A stretch of 64,000 bases of DNA from Siphonodentalium dalli (lineage: Eukaryota > Mollusca > Scaphopoda > Gadilida > Siphonodentaliidae). Location: the NCBI GenBank assembly GCA_032622095.1, contig CP136061.1:37205797-37269796 (forward strand). Direction: 5' to 3'. The notes beneath the pieces are model-generated. The model saw only the letters and a program-made list of their open reading frames with translations, made no database searches and was not told where the DNA came from. Made by a program: the position numbers and the translations under genes. Within the stretch, counting starts at the first letter, position 1; the number at the start of each line of letters is the position of its first letter. Below, one piece after another: positions 34,745 to 44,296 of the stretch.

Positions 34745-35800
34745 AGAAGAATAGGGGCCTCGTTACTCTCACATCTAAAAATAGAATCTTTGGGGTCTAA
34801 AATTGGTTGTGGGTGTCTCGTTACCTTCACATCTAAAAATAGAATCTTTGGGTCTAAAAATTGTTTGAGGGTAAAATTGTTTGAGGGTAAAATTGGTTGT
34901 ACTAAAATATTCCCAAAATATCAAAACCCAAAAAAAAAAATTCAAAACTTCCAAAAATTATTTTTTCCACAAAATTTCAAAATCCCAAAACTTCAAAAAT
35001 TTTAAAACCCCCAAAATTTCAAAAGAAAAAAATTTCAAAACCCCTCAAAATTAGTTCTCTAAAAAAAAAAGTTTAAATAAAAAAATTTATAACGAGTTTA
35101 CGGTTTCTGATAATCTCGATATTAAAAAAATGTCGAATGATAAATTATTTGCGTGTAATATCTTTCGTTATTTTTTTTGTTCAAATATTTGTCATGAAAT
35201 TATTAATCGATGTGTATGGACAGTCGCTGTAATGTTGGACATTGTGACCATCGATATGAATGCATACATTCCAGTGTTTTATCGGACGCAGTTCATATAA
35301 TTGTCATACCTGAAAATAGACACCATTACTTTTACATAAATAATAAACAGCGTTTATTCTTTACACTCTCTCTATCCCATATGACAGGTGTGTATTATCG
35401 TGAATTATTGGAAGTTTTGAGATGTACTATGTTCAATCCCTAACGGTCGAAAATTGTAATGTGAAATTAGAACCCTCCAGAATGAATTGTTCGCTGTACA
35501 CGCAATCACACGCGACATTGATGGTAACAATGTCGTGTGTCACACCTTTGCTTTACCAAATGAATTATATTATTTCCCCACAACATTACGTAATAACCCC
35601 TTATCACTCCATTCACACTTACGACCATTTTGTATGCCGAAAACTACAGGTAGCACCGATGATGTAACATTATATCACTGCTATTGTACCAATGATAGGT
35701 TCAGACATGTTCTATGTTTAGAAAAGAAAAGTTACCTATAATTCTGCTGTGGTTAAGCAGTCCATTATTTAGGGCATACCTGTATGTAGGCCTACCAGTG

Positions 35801-35978
35801 GATGAATAGTCTGCCGGAGAAGTACTGTGTAGACAGGTCTTGTCGGTAAGAGAGTCAGACGAGTAGTGAAGGCTCGGCTATTAAAACATAGTAATGCGAT
35901 AGCGAACATCAAACGAGTCTGCGCACGCATATCTGTCAAAGGATACAAGGGCAGTCATTGGTCAATTTATCCCCGGTG
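35801..35978. repeat. Outer copy of the ATPase-flanking repeat (left arm)
   Basis: gatgaatagtctgccggaga ... ttgtcggtaagagagtcaga ... catagtaatgcgatagcgaa ... catatctgtcaaa ... gtcattggtcaat recurs in direct orientation at 38,683-38,876, on the other side of the ATPase gene. The inner copy has an extra stretch of about 18 bp. Inverted counterparts in the right arm are 42,139-42,316 and 39,241-39,434. Confidence 0.85.
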
Positions 35979-36880
35979 TCAGCTCAGTACCCAATCGGGA
36001 CGAAGCCGAAGGTCAACTCATTTTTTTTTGCTCATTATAGTACGTCACTTGGACATTTTATCAGTTTATCACGTCATCACTAAATGTGGCAATCGGGTAT
36101 CCACCGATGCCTGCAATTTATTATTTATAATAATTGGACTCATTGATCTCACGTAAATAATACTCTTAGTTGTTCCAATAAAATAGTTATCAAATTCGAT
36201 CACCAATAGATTTGACTGTGGAATATAATGACCTTTAACTTATTTATCGATCTATGTTAGAACATGGTCTTAACAAAAAACTTGACCATAACAAAAATTA
36301 CCTTACATTTATGCATGAATCTAATTAGACCATGCGTAAATATTGTCAGCTTATCGTCTGATGAGCAAATCCGATGTTTATCAAAAATAGTACAACTTCC
36401 AGTTGGTAATTACTCTTACGAATGAAGAGCGTTGAACATATACGAAATTACTACACGAATGAACTGAAATTTATATTTCACATCTTACCAACAACAGATA
36501 CAGACATAGTCATAGTGTTATACTATCTTACATGTACACACGCTATGACATCATTCGAAGGGGCAATACACTCAAGGAGTTAAAGTGACACGAAACAAGG
36601 GACGTGATGCAATATTGGTGTTTGAATATTAAAAGGAACACAAGACACTCTAAAGGGACACTCATTATGAATGAATGTTAACAATACAAGCGCAGTGGTT
36701 GAAAGTTAAAATGACAGATCAATATTTAAGGGTCAAATTTTCGGGCACTTAATGCACCTTTTATCATTACGTATCGTTTCTCACTCTACAATTCCCAATA
36801 ATCCACACACTCTCTCCCTCCCCCAGCTTATAGATATATAACGAAAACGAGAATATCATGTTGATGAAGTTTATTGAAAT

Positions 36881-38582
36881 TTAATCGTCCGAATTGTCAT
36901 CACTTTCGCCAGAAGTGTCATATGTTACGTCCATGAATTTTTCTAGCATCGGTTTGTACTTTAATATTGACATTTTCACTGCATCATATTCTCCATAACC
37001 ATTATTCAAATATTTGTCGACTTTATCCATGACTCTGTTGTGCAGAGTCCCATTGCGCAGCTGCAGATACGATACTATTGTCCAAGCATAATCAGTCATA
37101 AAGTGTATCATATCTTTACTTTTAAGGTCCTTGTCAGCTTGTTCTTTTGCTTCTGCGTCTTTCGAGCCATTTTCCTTATACGTGTCCACTTTATCACTCC
37201 ATTCCTCACGTGTTTTATCTCTACTTTTATCACGCAAACTTTTGAAGTATTCATCTTCATTCAATTTAATTTCCTTATTCTGACTATCATCCGGGTCCTC
37301 AGTTAATTTTCGTTTTAACTTATTTTCTTGACACCAGTTTTTTTACGTGTCTCTGAACATCATAATGATCTGCGAACAAAAGCCCGCATTCATTACAAGG
37401 GTACGACATGTCTTCTTGAATGTCTCTGTTTTGATGGTTCTTCTTATTAATTTCATCGAGCTCACCAGGTGGCCGTATGTCGTTAGTATAGTCATTATGT
37501 TGACCCTGGGGCACAATATAATTATATGTTATGCCCTTCTGTTGACCGGGGAGTTCTCTGTCATCGTATTTCATCGCATTCTGTTGACCCTGGGTCTCAG
37601 TGTCTTTTGTATGTTTTATCATCCCATTCTGTTCATCTGGGTGTTCTCTGTCTTTTTGGAGATTATATTTCATGCCATTCCATTCACCCCTATGTTGGTT
37701 CGTGTCCTCTTTTAGTACATTCTGTCGCAGACGTAATGTGTCCGGTGTTGCGGCTTTTAAATCCACCAGTAGGTAACCGTACGGTTCACTCGTCGCTTCT
37801 GAAAACTCTCGAACCATACGCTGAGGACATTCAGGATACATCTGTCTTGATAATGTTGAAATTAATCCCTTGTCGATTGGGTTATTGAACAATACCAAAT
37901 ATTGACAATTTCGTCGTTGCGTTGGATCTTTGTTGTAGTAGAAATTCTGGTTCAAACTTATCAAAGATAAGTTCAAATGGTGACTTCCTTCGGAATGCAA
38001 ATCATTAACTCTCTGGTCTTTTGATGAAGTTTGCATCAAGTCATCGAGTATAACTAGATTTTTATACCGGGGGTTGATAAGCGAATCCAAGTTTGCTGGT
38101 ATTCCTCGTATAAAGTTGACCTGAGGGGTGACGGTATACTTTAATTCGTCATATAGGGGCTGCCAATATTTATAAAACCATATTATTCTGTCAGGTGCGG
38201 GTGATATTTTTGAGGCAGACTTTTGTAGTAAGGTTTTCACGAAGTATGTCTTACCACAAGATGTCGGTCCACTTACACATGCCGTGAATGGATGCTTGAA
38301 AATAAAATCTTCATGGACATTGGCCATTGGATCATCAAAGCAGGATGTTATGTCGCTTTGTTGCTGTGTCCCCTGCTGGTGTTGTAGTATCTGGTGTGGC
38401 TGTAATGGCTGTTGTTGTGGCTGATGATACTGCTGCCTGTTGCTGCTACGGTCTGTTGCTGTTGCTTGGTGCTGCTGCTGTGGGTGTCGGTTAACAAACT
38501 CAGTGTGCTTAGATTGTACATGTCTTATCAAATCATGGTTCCGCACATACCCCCTAGAGCAAATTGAACACTGGTGCTTCAT
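36881..38582 (-). pseudogene. Zinc-finger/packaging-ATPase-like gene, left copy, frameshifted
   Basis: Same gene as the right-arm copy, mirrored. It opens at 38,582, reads 420 codons and then leaves frame at an A-run (T-run on the plus strand, about 37,336-37,342) that is one base longer than in the right arm. The remaining 127 codons are open in the next frame to 36,881. The shift falls inside the second zinc finger, right after its His, so the last Cys ligand and the acidic C-terminal domain are lost. Walker A here reads GPTSCGKT. Two further amino-acid differences from the right copy are seen (position 106 P/Q, position 452 K/E). Confidence 0.85.
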
Positions 38583-38682
38583 TTATACTTGACTAAAATG
38601 TCTCGGTATATGGATTTCCTTTATACAAATGTTCCTTATAACCTAAAAATATGTCATGTCCGTATGTTTGATAACTTTATGT

Positions 38683-38876
38683 AGATGAAATAGTCTGCCG
38701 GAGAAGCACTGTGTATACGGGGAATCAACAGGTCTTGTCGGTAAGAGAGTCAGACGAGAAGTGAAGTATCGACTATTAAAACATAGTAATGCGATAGCGA
38801 ACATCAAACGAGTCTGGACACGCATATCTGTCAAAAGATACAAATAGCCGTCATTGGTCAATCTATCCTCGGTATC
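38683..38876. repeat. Inner copy of the ATPase-flanking repeat (left arm)
   Basis: Direct repeat of 35,801-35,978. It lies between the start of the ATPase gene and the CGG core, so it may hold the promoter-proximal region. A possible role as promoter or former terminal repeat is inference. Confidence 0.8.
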
Positions 38877-38937
38877 ACTTTTCGTTTTACAAAATCAATT
38901 TCACCGAGAGGTTCCCTCGTCATTTGTAGTGACGTAA

Positions 38938-39181
38938 TTGTGGCACCGCCGCCGGCGGCGGCGGCGGCGGCGGCATTGCGGTATTTGCCGGCGGCGGCGG
39001 CATTGCGGTATTTGCCGGCGGCGGCGGCGGCATTGCGGTATTTTACTGCGGCGGCGGGGTCCGCCGGCGGCGGACCCCGGCGGCGGTGGCTGCACCGCCG
39101 CCGCAGTAAAATACCGCAATGCCGCCGCCGCCGGCGGCAAATACCGCAATGCCGCCGCCGCCGCCGGCGGCGGTGCCACAA
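38938..39181. repeat. CGG/CCG-triplet hairpin core of the palindrome
   Basis: Runs of ggc/gcc triplets are punctuated by gcattgcggtatttgccgg units, three in the left half and two (inverted) in the right. The centre (39,058-39,094) breaks symmetry and contains its own small palindrome, ggtccgccggcggcggacc. The open frames here in all directions (Arg/Ala-rich) are consequences of the triplet repeat and not genes. Confidence 0.9.
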
Positions 39182-39240
39182 TTACGTCACTACAAATGAC
39201 GAGGGAACCTCTCGGTGAAATTGATTTTGTAAAACGAAAA

Positions 39241-39434
39241 GTGATACCGAGGATAGATTGACCAATGACGGCTATTTGTATCTTTTGACAGATATGCGTG
39301 TCCAGACTCGTTTGATGTTCGCTATCGCATTACTATGTTTTAATAGTCGATACTTCACTTCTTGTCTGACTCTCTTACCGACAAGACCTGTTGATTCCCC
39401 GTATACACAGTGCTTCTCCGGCAGACTATTTCAT
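39241..39434. repeat. Inner copy of the ATPase-flanking repeat (right arm)
   Basis: Inverted counterpart of 38,683-38,876; direct repeat partner at 42,139-42,316 beyond the ATPase gene. Confidence 0.8.
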
Positions 39435-39493
39435 CTACATAAAGTTATCAAACATACGGACATGACATATTTTTAGGTTATAAGGAACATTTG

Positions 39494-39499
39494 TATAAA
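39494..39499 (+). promoter_or_regulatory. Possible TATA box for the right ATPase gene
   Basis: TATAAA lies 38 nt before the ATG at 39,537 and would give a very short leader. A mirror copy precedes the left gene. Position only; no other support. Confidence 0.35.
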
Positions 39500-39536
39500 G
39501 GAAATCCATATACCGAGACATTTTAGTCAAGTATAA

Positions 39537-41237
39537 ATGAAGCACCAGTGTTCAATTTGCTCTAGGGGGTATGTGCGGAACCATGATTTGATAAGACATG
39601 TACAATCTAAGCACACTGAGTTTGTTAACCGACACCCACAGCAGCAGCACCAAGCAACAGCAACAGACCGTAGCAGCAACAGGCAGCAGTATCATCAGCC
39701 ACAACAACAGCCATTACAGCCACACCAGATACTACAACACCAGCAGGGGACACAGCAACAAAGCGACATAACATCCTGCTTTGATGATCCAATGGCCAAT
39801 GTCCATGAAGATTTTATTTTCAAGCATCCATTCACGGCATGTGTAAGTGGACAGACATCTTGTGGTAAGACATACTTCGTGAAAACCTTACTACAAAAGT
39901 CTGCCTCAAAAATATCACCCGCACCTGACAGAATAATATGGTTTTATAAATATTGGCAGCCCCTATATGACGAATTAAAGTATACCGTCACCCCTCAGGT
40001 CAACTTTATACGAGGAATACCAGCAAACTTGGATTCGCTTATCAACCCCCGGTATAAAAATCTAGTTATACTCGATGACTTGATGCAAACTTCATCAAAA
40101 GACCAGAGAGTTAATGATTTGCATTCCGAAGGAAGTCACCATTTGAACTTATCTTTGATAAGTTTGAACCAGAATTTCTACTACAACAAAGATCCAACGC
40201 AACGACGAAATTGTCAATATTTGGTATTGTTCAATAACCCAATCGACAAGGGATTAATTTCAACATTATCAAGACAGATGTATCCTGAATGTCCTCAGCG
40301 TATGGTTCGAGAGTTTTCAGAAGCGACGAGTGAACCGTACGGTTACCTACTGGTGGATTTAAAAGCCGCAACACCGGACACATTACGTCTGCGACAGAAT
40401 GTACTAAAAGAGGACACGAACCAACATAGGGGTGAATGGAATGGCATGAAATATAATCTCCAAAAAGACAGAGAACACCCAGATGAACAGAATGGGATGA
40501 TAAAACATACAAAAGACACTGAGACCCAGGGTCAACAGAATGCGATGAAATACGATGACAGAGAACTCCCCGGTCAACAGAAGGGCATAACATATAATTA
40601 TATTGTGCCCCAGGGTCAACATAATGACTATACTAACGACATACGGCCACCTGGTGAGCTCGATGAAATTAATAAGAAGAACCATCAAAACAGAGACATT
40701 CAAGAAGACATGTCGTACCCTTGTAATGAATGCGGGCTTTTGTTCGCAGATCATTATGATGTTCAGAGACACGTAAAAAACTGGTGTCAAGAAAATAAGT
40801 TAAAACGAAAATTAACTGAGGACCCGGATGATAGTCAGAATAAGGAAATTAAATTGAATGAAGATGAATACTTCAAAAGTTTGCGTGATGAAAGTAGAGA
40901 TAAAACACGTGAGGAATGGAGTGATAAAGTGGACACGTATAAGGAAAATGGCTCGAAAGACGCAGAAGCAAAAGAACAAGCTGACAAGGACCTTAAAAGT
41001 AAAGATATGATACACTTTATGACTGATTATGCTTGGACAATAGTATCGTATCTGCAGCTGCGCAATGGGACTCTGCACAACAGAGTCATGGATAAAGTCG
41101 ACAAATATTTGAATAATGGTTATGGAGAATATGATGCAGTGAAAATGTCAATATTAAAGTACAAACCGATGCTAGAAAAATTCATGGACGTAACATATGA
41201 CACTTCTGGCGAAAGTGATGACAATTCGGACGATTAA
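39537..41237 (+). CDS. Zinc-finger/packaging-ATPase-like protein (A32/FtsK-HerA-like), right copy, intact
   Basis: 566 codons, single exon, ATG at 39,537. An N-terminal C2H2 finger (C5, C8, H21, H26) is followed by a Gln/His-rich linker (33-78). The P-loop ATPase domain (about 90-290) has Walker A GQTSCGKT (105-112), Walker B LVILDD (176-181) and a following SHHLNLSLISLNQN stretch that resembles the sensor region of viral genome-packaging ATPases. Residues 298-366 hold degenerate repeats of about 15 residues (GQQNAMKYD-like). A second finger, C396-C399-H412-C417 (C2HC), precedes a charged segment and a C-terminal domain (490-550) with an acidic tail. Related predicted proteins are, as I recall, scattered through invertebrate genomes without assigned function. 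By family logic it would pump DNA into capsids or act in element replication, but neither is shown here. Confidence 0.75.
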   Translation: MKHQCSICSRGYVRNHDLIRHVQSKHTEFVNRHPQQQHQATATDRSSNRQQYHQPQQQPLQPHQILQHQQGTQQQSDITSCFDDPMANVHEDFIFKHPFTACVSGQTSCGKTYFVKTLLQKSASKISPAPDRIIWFYKYWQPLYDELKYTVTPQVNFIRGIPANLDSLINPRYKNLVILDDLMQTSSKDQRVNDLHSEGSHHLNLSLISLNQNFYYNKDPTQRRNCQYLVLFNNPIDKGLISTLSRQMYPECPQRMVREFSEATSEPYGYLLVDLKAATPDTLRLRQNVLKEDTNQHRGEWNGMKYNLQKDREHPDEQNGMIKHTKDTETQGQQNAMKYDDRELPGQQKGITYNYIVPQGQHNDYTNDIRPPGELDEINKKNHQNRDIQEDMSYPCNECGLLFADHYDVQRHVKNWCQENKLKRKLTEDPDDSQNKEIKLNEDEYFKSLRDESRDKTREEWSDKVDTYKENGSKDAEAKEQADKDLKSKDMIHFMTDYAWTIVSYLQLRNGTLHNRVMDKVDKYLNNGYGEYDAVKMSILKYKPMLEKFMDVTYDTSGESDDNSDD

Positions 41238-41242
41238 ATTTC

Positions 41243-41248
41243 AATAAA
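41243..41248 (+). promoter_or_regulatory. Polyadenylation signal AATAAA
   Basis: AATAAA begins 5 nt after the ATPase stop codon (41,235-41,237); the mirror copy follows the left gene. Supports a short polyadenylated transcript. Confidence 0.5.
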
Positions 41249-43372
41249 CTTCATCAACATGATATTCTCGTTTTCGTTATATATCTATAAGCTGGGGGAG
41301 GGAGAGAGTGTGTGGATTATTGGGAATTGTAGAGTGAGAAACGATACGTAATGATAAAAGGTGCATTAAGTGCCCGAAAATTTGACCCTTAAATATTGAT
41401 CTGTCATTTTAACTTTCAACCACTGCGCTTGTATTGTTAACATTCATTCATAATGAGTGTCCCTTTAGAGTGTCTTGTGTTCCTTTTAATATTCAAACAC
41501 CAATATTGCATCACGTCCCTTGTTTCGTGTCACTTTAACTCCTTGAGTGTATTGCCCCTTCGAATGATGTCATAGCGTGTGTACATGTAAGATAGTATAA
41601 CACTATGACTATGTCTGTATCTGTTGTTGGTAAGATGTGAAATATAAATTTCAGTTCATTCGTGTAGTAATTTCGTATATGTTCAACGCTCTTCATTCGT
41701 AAGAGTAATTACCAACTGGAAGTTGTACTATTTTTGATAAACATCGGATTTGCTCATCAGACGATAAGCTGACAATATTTACGCATGGTCTAATTAGATT
41801 CATGCATAAATGTAAGGTAATTTTTGTTATGGTCAAGTTTTTTGTTAAGACCATGTTCTAACATAGATCGATAAATAAGTTAAAGGTCATTATATTCCAC
41901 AGTCAAATCTATTGGTGATCGAATTTGATAACTATTTTATTGGAACAACTAAGAGTATTATTTACGTGAGATCAATGAGTCCAATTATTATAAATAATAA
42001 ATTGCAGGCATCGGTGGATACCCGATTGCCACATTTAGTGATGACGTGATAAACTGATAAAATGTCCAAGTGACGTACTATAATGAGCAAAAAAAAATGA
42101 GTTGACCTTCGGCTTCGTCCCGATTGGGTACTGAGCTGACACCGGGGATAAATTGACCAATGACTGCCCTTGTATCCCTTGACAGATATGCGTGCGCAGA
42201 CTCGTTTGATGTTCGCTATCGCATTACTATGTTTTAATAGCCGAGCCTTCACTACTCGTCTGACTCTCTTACCGACAAGACCTGTCTACACAGTACTTCT
42301 CCGGCAGACTATTCATCCACTGGTAGGCCTACATACAGGTATGCCCTAAATAATGGACTGCTTAACCACAGCAGAATTATAGGTAACTTTTCTTTTCTAA
42401 ACATAGAACATGTCTGAACCTATCATTGGTACAATAGCAGTGATATAATGTTACATCATCGGTGCTACCTGTAGTTTTCGGCATACAAAATGGTCGTAAG
42501 TGTGAATGGAGTGATAAGGGGTTATTACGTAATGTTGTGGGGAAATAATATAATTCATTTGGTAAAGCAAAGGTGTGACACACGACATTGTTACCATCAA
42601 TGTCGCGTGTGATTGCGTGTACAGCGAACAATTCATTCTGGAGGGTTCTAATTTCACATTACAATTTTCGACCGTTAGGGATTGAACATAGTACATCTCA
42701 AAACTTCCAATAATTCACGATAATACACACCTGTCATATGGGATAGAGAGAGTGTAAAGAATAAACGCTGTTTATTATTTATGTAAAAGTAATGGTGTCT
42801 ATTTTCAGGTATGACAATTATATGAACTGCGTCCGATAAAACACTGGAATGTATGCATTCATATCGATGGTCACAATGTCCAACATTACAGCGACTGTCC
42901 ATACACATCGATTAATAATTTCATGACAAATATTTGAACAAAAAAAATAACGAAAGATATTACACGCAAATAATTTATCATTCGACATTTTTTTAATATC
43001 GAGATTATCAGAAACCGTAAACTCGTTATAAATTTTTTTATTTAAACTTTTTTTTTTAGAGAACTAATTTTGAGGGGTTTTGAAATTTTTTCTTTTGAAA
43101 TTTTGGGGGTTTTAAAATTTTTGAAGTTTTGGGATTTTGAAATTTTTTGGAAAAAATAATTTTTGGAAGTTTTGAAATTTTTTTTTTGGGTTTTGATATT
43201 TTGGGAATATTTTAGTACAACCAATTTTACCCTCAAACAATTTTACCCTCAAACAATTTTTAGACCCAAAGATTCTATTTTTAGATGTGAAGGTAACGAG
43301 ACACCCACAACCAATTTTAGACCCCAAAGATTCTATTTTTAGATGTGAGAGTAACGAGGCCCCTATTCTTCT

Positions 43373-43378
43373 GTTGTA
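43373..43378. repeat. Right 6-bp target-site duplication, gttgta
   Basis: Exact partner of 34,739-34,744. Beyond it the sequence (tatcttagttg) is LINE-A. Confidence 0.85.
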
Positions 43379-43840
43379 TATCTTAGTTGTTCTGGGTTCT
43401 GATATCTCCATACATGAATGAGGTCTTTTTCGCCGATTAGTTTAAATATAGTTCCTTACGAGCATTCGGGTTATTGTCACCAACGTAATTAAAACAGTCT
43501 TTTGAAGGATTTAATAAGGGCAATATTGTAATCACCACAAATCACCACGTTATCCGATATGATATCATCGGTTAGTATTTTGTTAATTTTTTCATAAAAA
43601 ACGGGGTATCTGCATTGGGTCCATATATATTTACTAATGTTAGCTTGAAATCATCTACATTAATTTCGGCTATGAGCATGTTCCCATTTGGGTCCGTATG
43701 TCATGCATTAATCTTTAGACCAAATGTATTGTTGAATAAAATCGCGACGCCTCTACTTGATGATTTGAAAGAATTAGTAAAGCAACATGTATAACCTCAC
43801 TTCGATTGAATATATCTCTCTTGATCGCGAGTAAAATCTA
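43379..43840 (-). pseudogene. LINE-A fragment: upstream part of the APE endonuclease domain
   Basis: The minus strand reads DFTRDQERYIQSK near 43,830, then GYTCCFTNSFKSSSRGVAILFNN-like similarity, DPNGN, NVDDFKLTLVNIYGPN, a decayed GDWN region, DNNPNARKELY and IQNPEQLRYT ending exactly at the junction. These align residue by residue with LINE-B's endonuclease and join LINE-A's other piece at 27,076 (YTWRRKSP). Several stops are present. Upstream of 43,840 the similarity stops. Confidence 0.8.
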
Positions 43841-44186
43841 ATCATTATATTATATCGAACATTTATAGACAAAATGACGTTCTAATATTTATATACTATC
43901 GAACATTTTATTGCTAAACTGAAGTCATTGTATTGTGTCCAGGTTGCATTCAAATTCCTTCTCGTAACAATTCGTCACAAAACCTATTAAGCAACTTTAT
44001 TGCTAATGTGTATAGCAGCTATGCCTGAGAGGGTAACCGGTCACTGACACAGCGCGCACGGTTAATCATAATTAATAATCACTGTTTTAGTGCCAAACTA
44101 TGTGTGGTGGTCCTTTTTAGAGACCTTTTTAGTTTTTGTGTTTTTTTACTTTGTTATGGAAATTTATAAAGATATTATGTCTATAC
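43841..44186. other. Unassigned sequence
   Basis: AT-rich; no gene or repeat recognised. Confidence 0.4.
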
Positions 44187-44296
44187 ACCAGGTAGGTGAT
44201 ATTGCACTACACCAGATAGGTGATTTTGTTTTACACCAGATAGGTGATATTGTTTTACACAAGATAGGTGATTGTATTATATCAGATAGGTTAAAT
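44187..44296. repeat. 26-27-bp tandem repeat, about 4 copies
   Basis: Units of acaccagataggtgatattg ttt, with the last unit decayed. The open frame across it (HQIGDFVLHQIGD pattern) reflects the repeat. Confidence 0.85.

Larger units (their letters stand above)
34745..39057. repeat. Left arm of the palindrome
   Basis: From the AG terminus inward: a short duplicated terminal block (acatctaaaaatagaatctt twice, at about 34,770 and 34,830); an A-rich tract with recurring caaaacttc/caaaatttc units (34,915-35,080); about 1.8 kb without recognised genes; the broken ATPase gene (minus strand); a repeat block; and the CGG-rich core. Differences from the right arm are sparse substitutions and a few indels in homopolymers or triplet runs. 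Confidence 0.9.
34745..43372. mobile_element. Palindromic Polinton/Maverick-like element, ATPase-only, 8,628 bp
   Basis: The two halves are near-identical inverted repeats (34,745-39,057 and 39,095-43,372) around a 37-bp core. Ends are 5'-AGAAGAATAGGGG and its complement ...CCCCTATTCTTCT. A 6-bp duplication, gttgta, flanks it. AG ends, long terminal inverted repeats and 6-bp duplications are the published hallmarks of Polintons. Each arm carries one ATPase-like gene. No DNA polymerase B, retroviral-type integrase, protease or capsid frame is visible, so it would need factors in trans. It is the youngest layer of the nested stack. Confidence 0.8.
39095..43372. repeat. Right arm of the palindrome
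   Basis: Mirror of the left arm: CGG block, inner repeat, intact ATPase gene on the plus strand, outer repeat (42,139-42,316), about 750 bp of AT-rich sequence, T-rich tract (43,040-43,210) and terminal block ending ...CCCTATTCTTCT at 43,372. Confidence 0.9.

Noticed and set aside
38858-39261. Arg- and Ala-rich open frames on both strands (up to 107 codons)
   Set aside because: They are translations of CGG/CCG triplet runs in the palindrome centre, open in several frames at once and mirrored between arms.
40231-41078. Minus-strand open frames opposite the ATPase gene
   Set aside because: Shadows of the real frame; mirrored in the left arm and without motifs.
34745-43372. Possibility that the 8.6-kb palindrome is an assembly or hairpin-read artefact
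   Set aside because: Flanks are not mirrored, a 6-bp duplication frames the element, the core is asymmetric and the arms differ at several sites; still worth confirming with reads.
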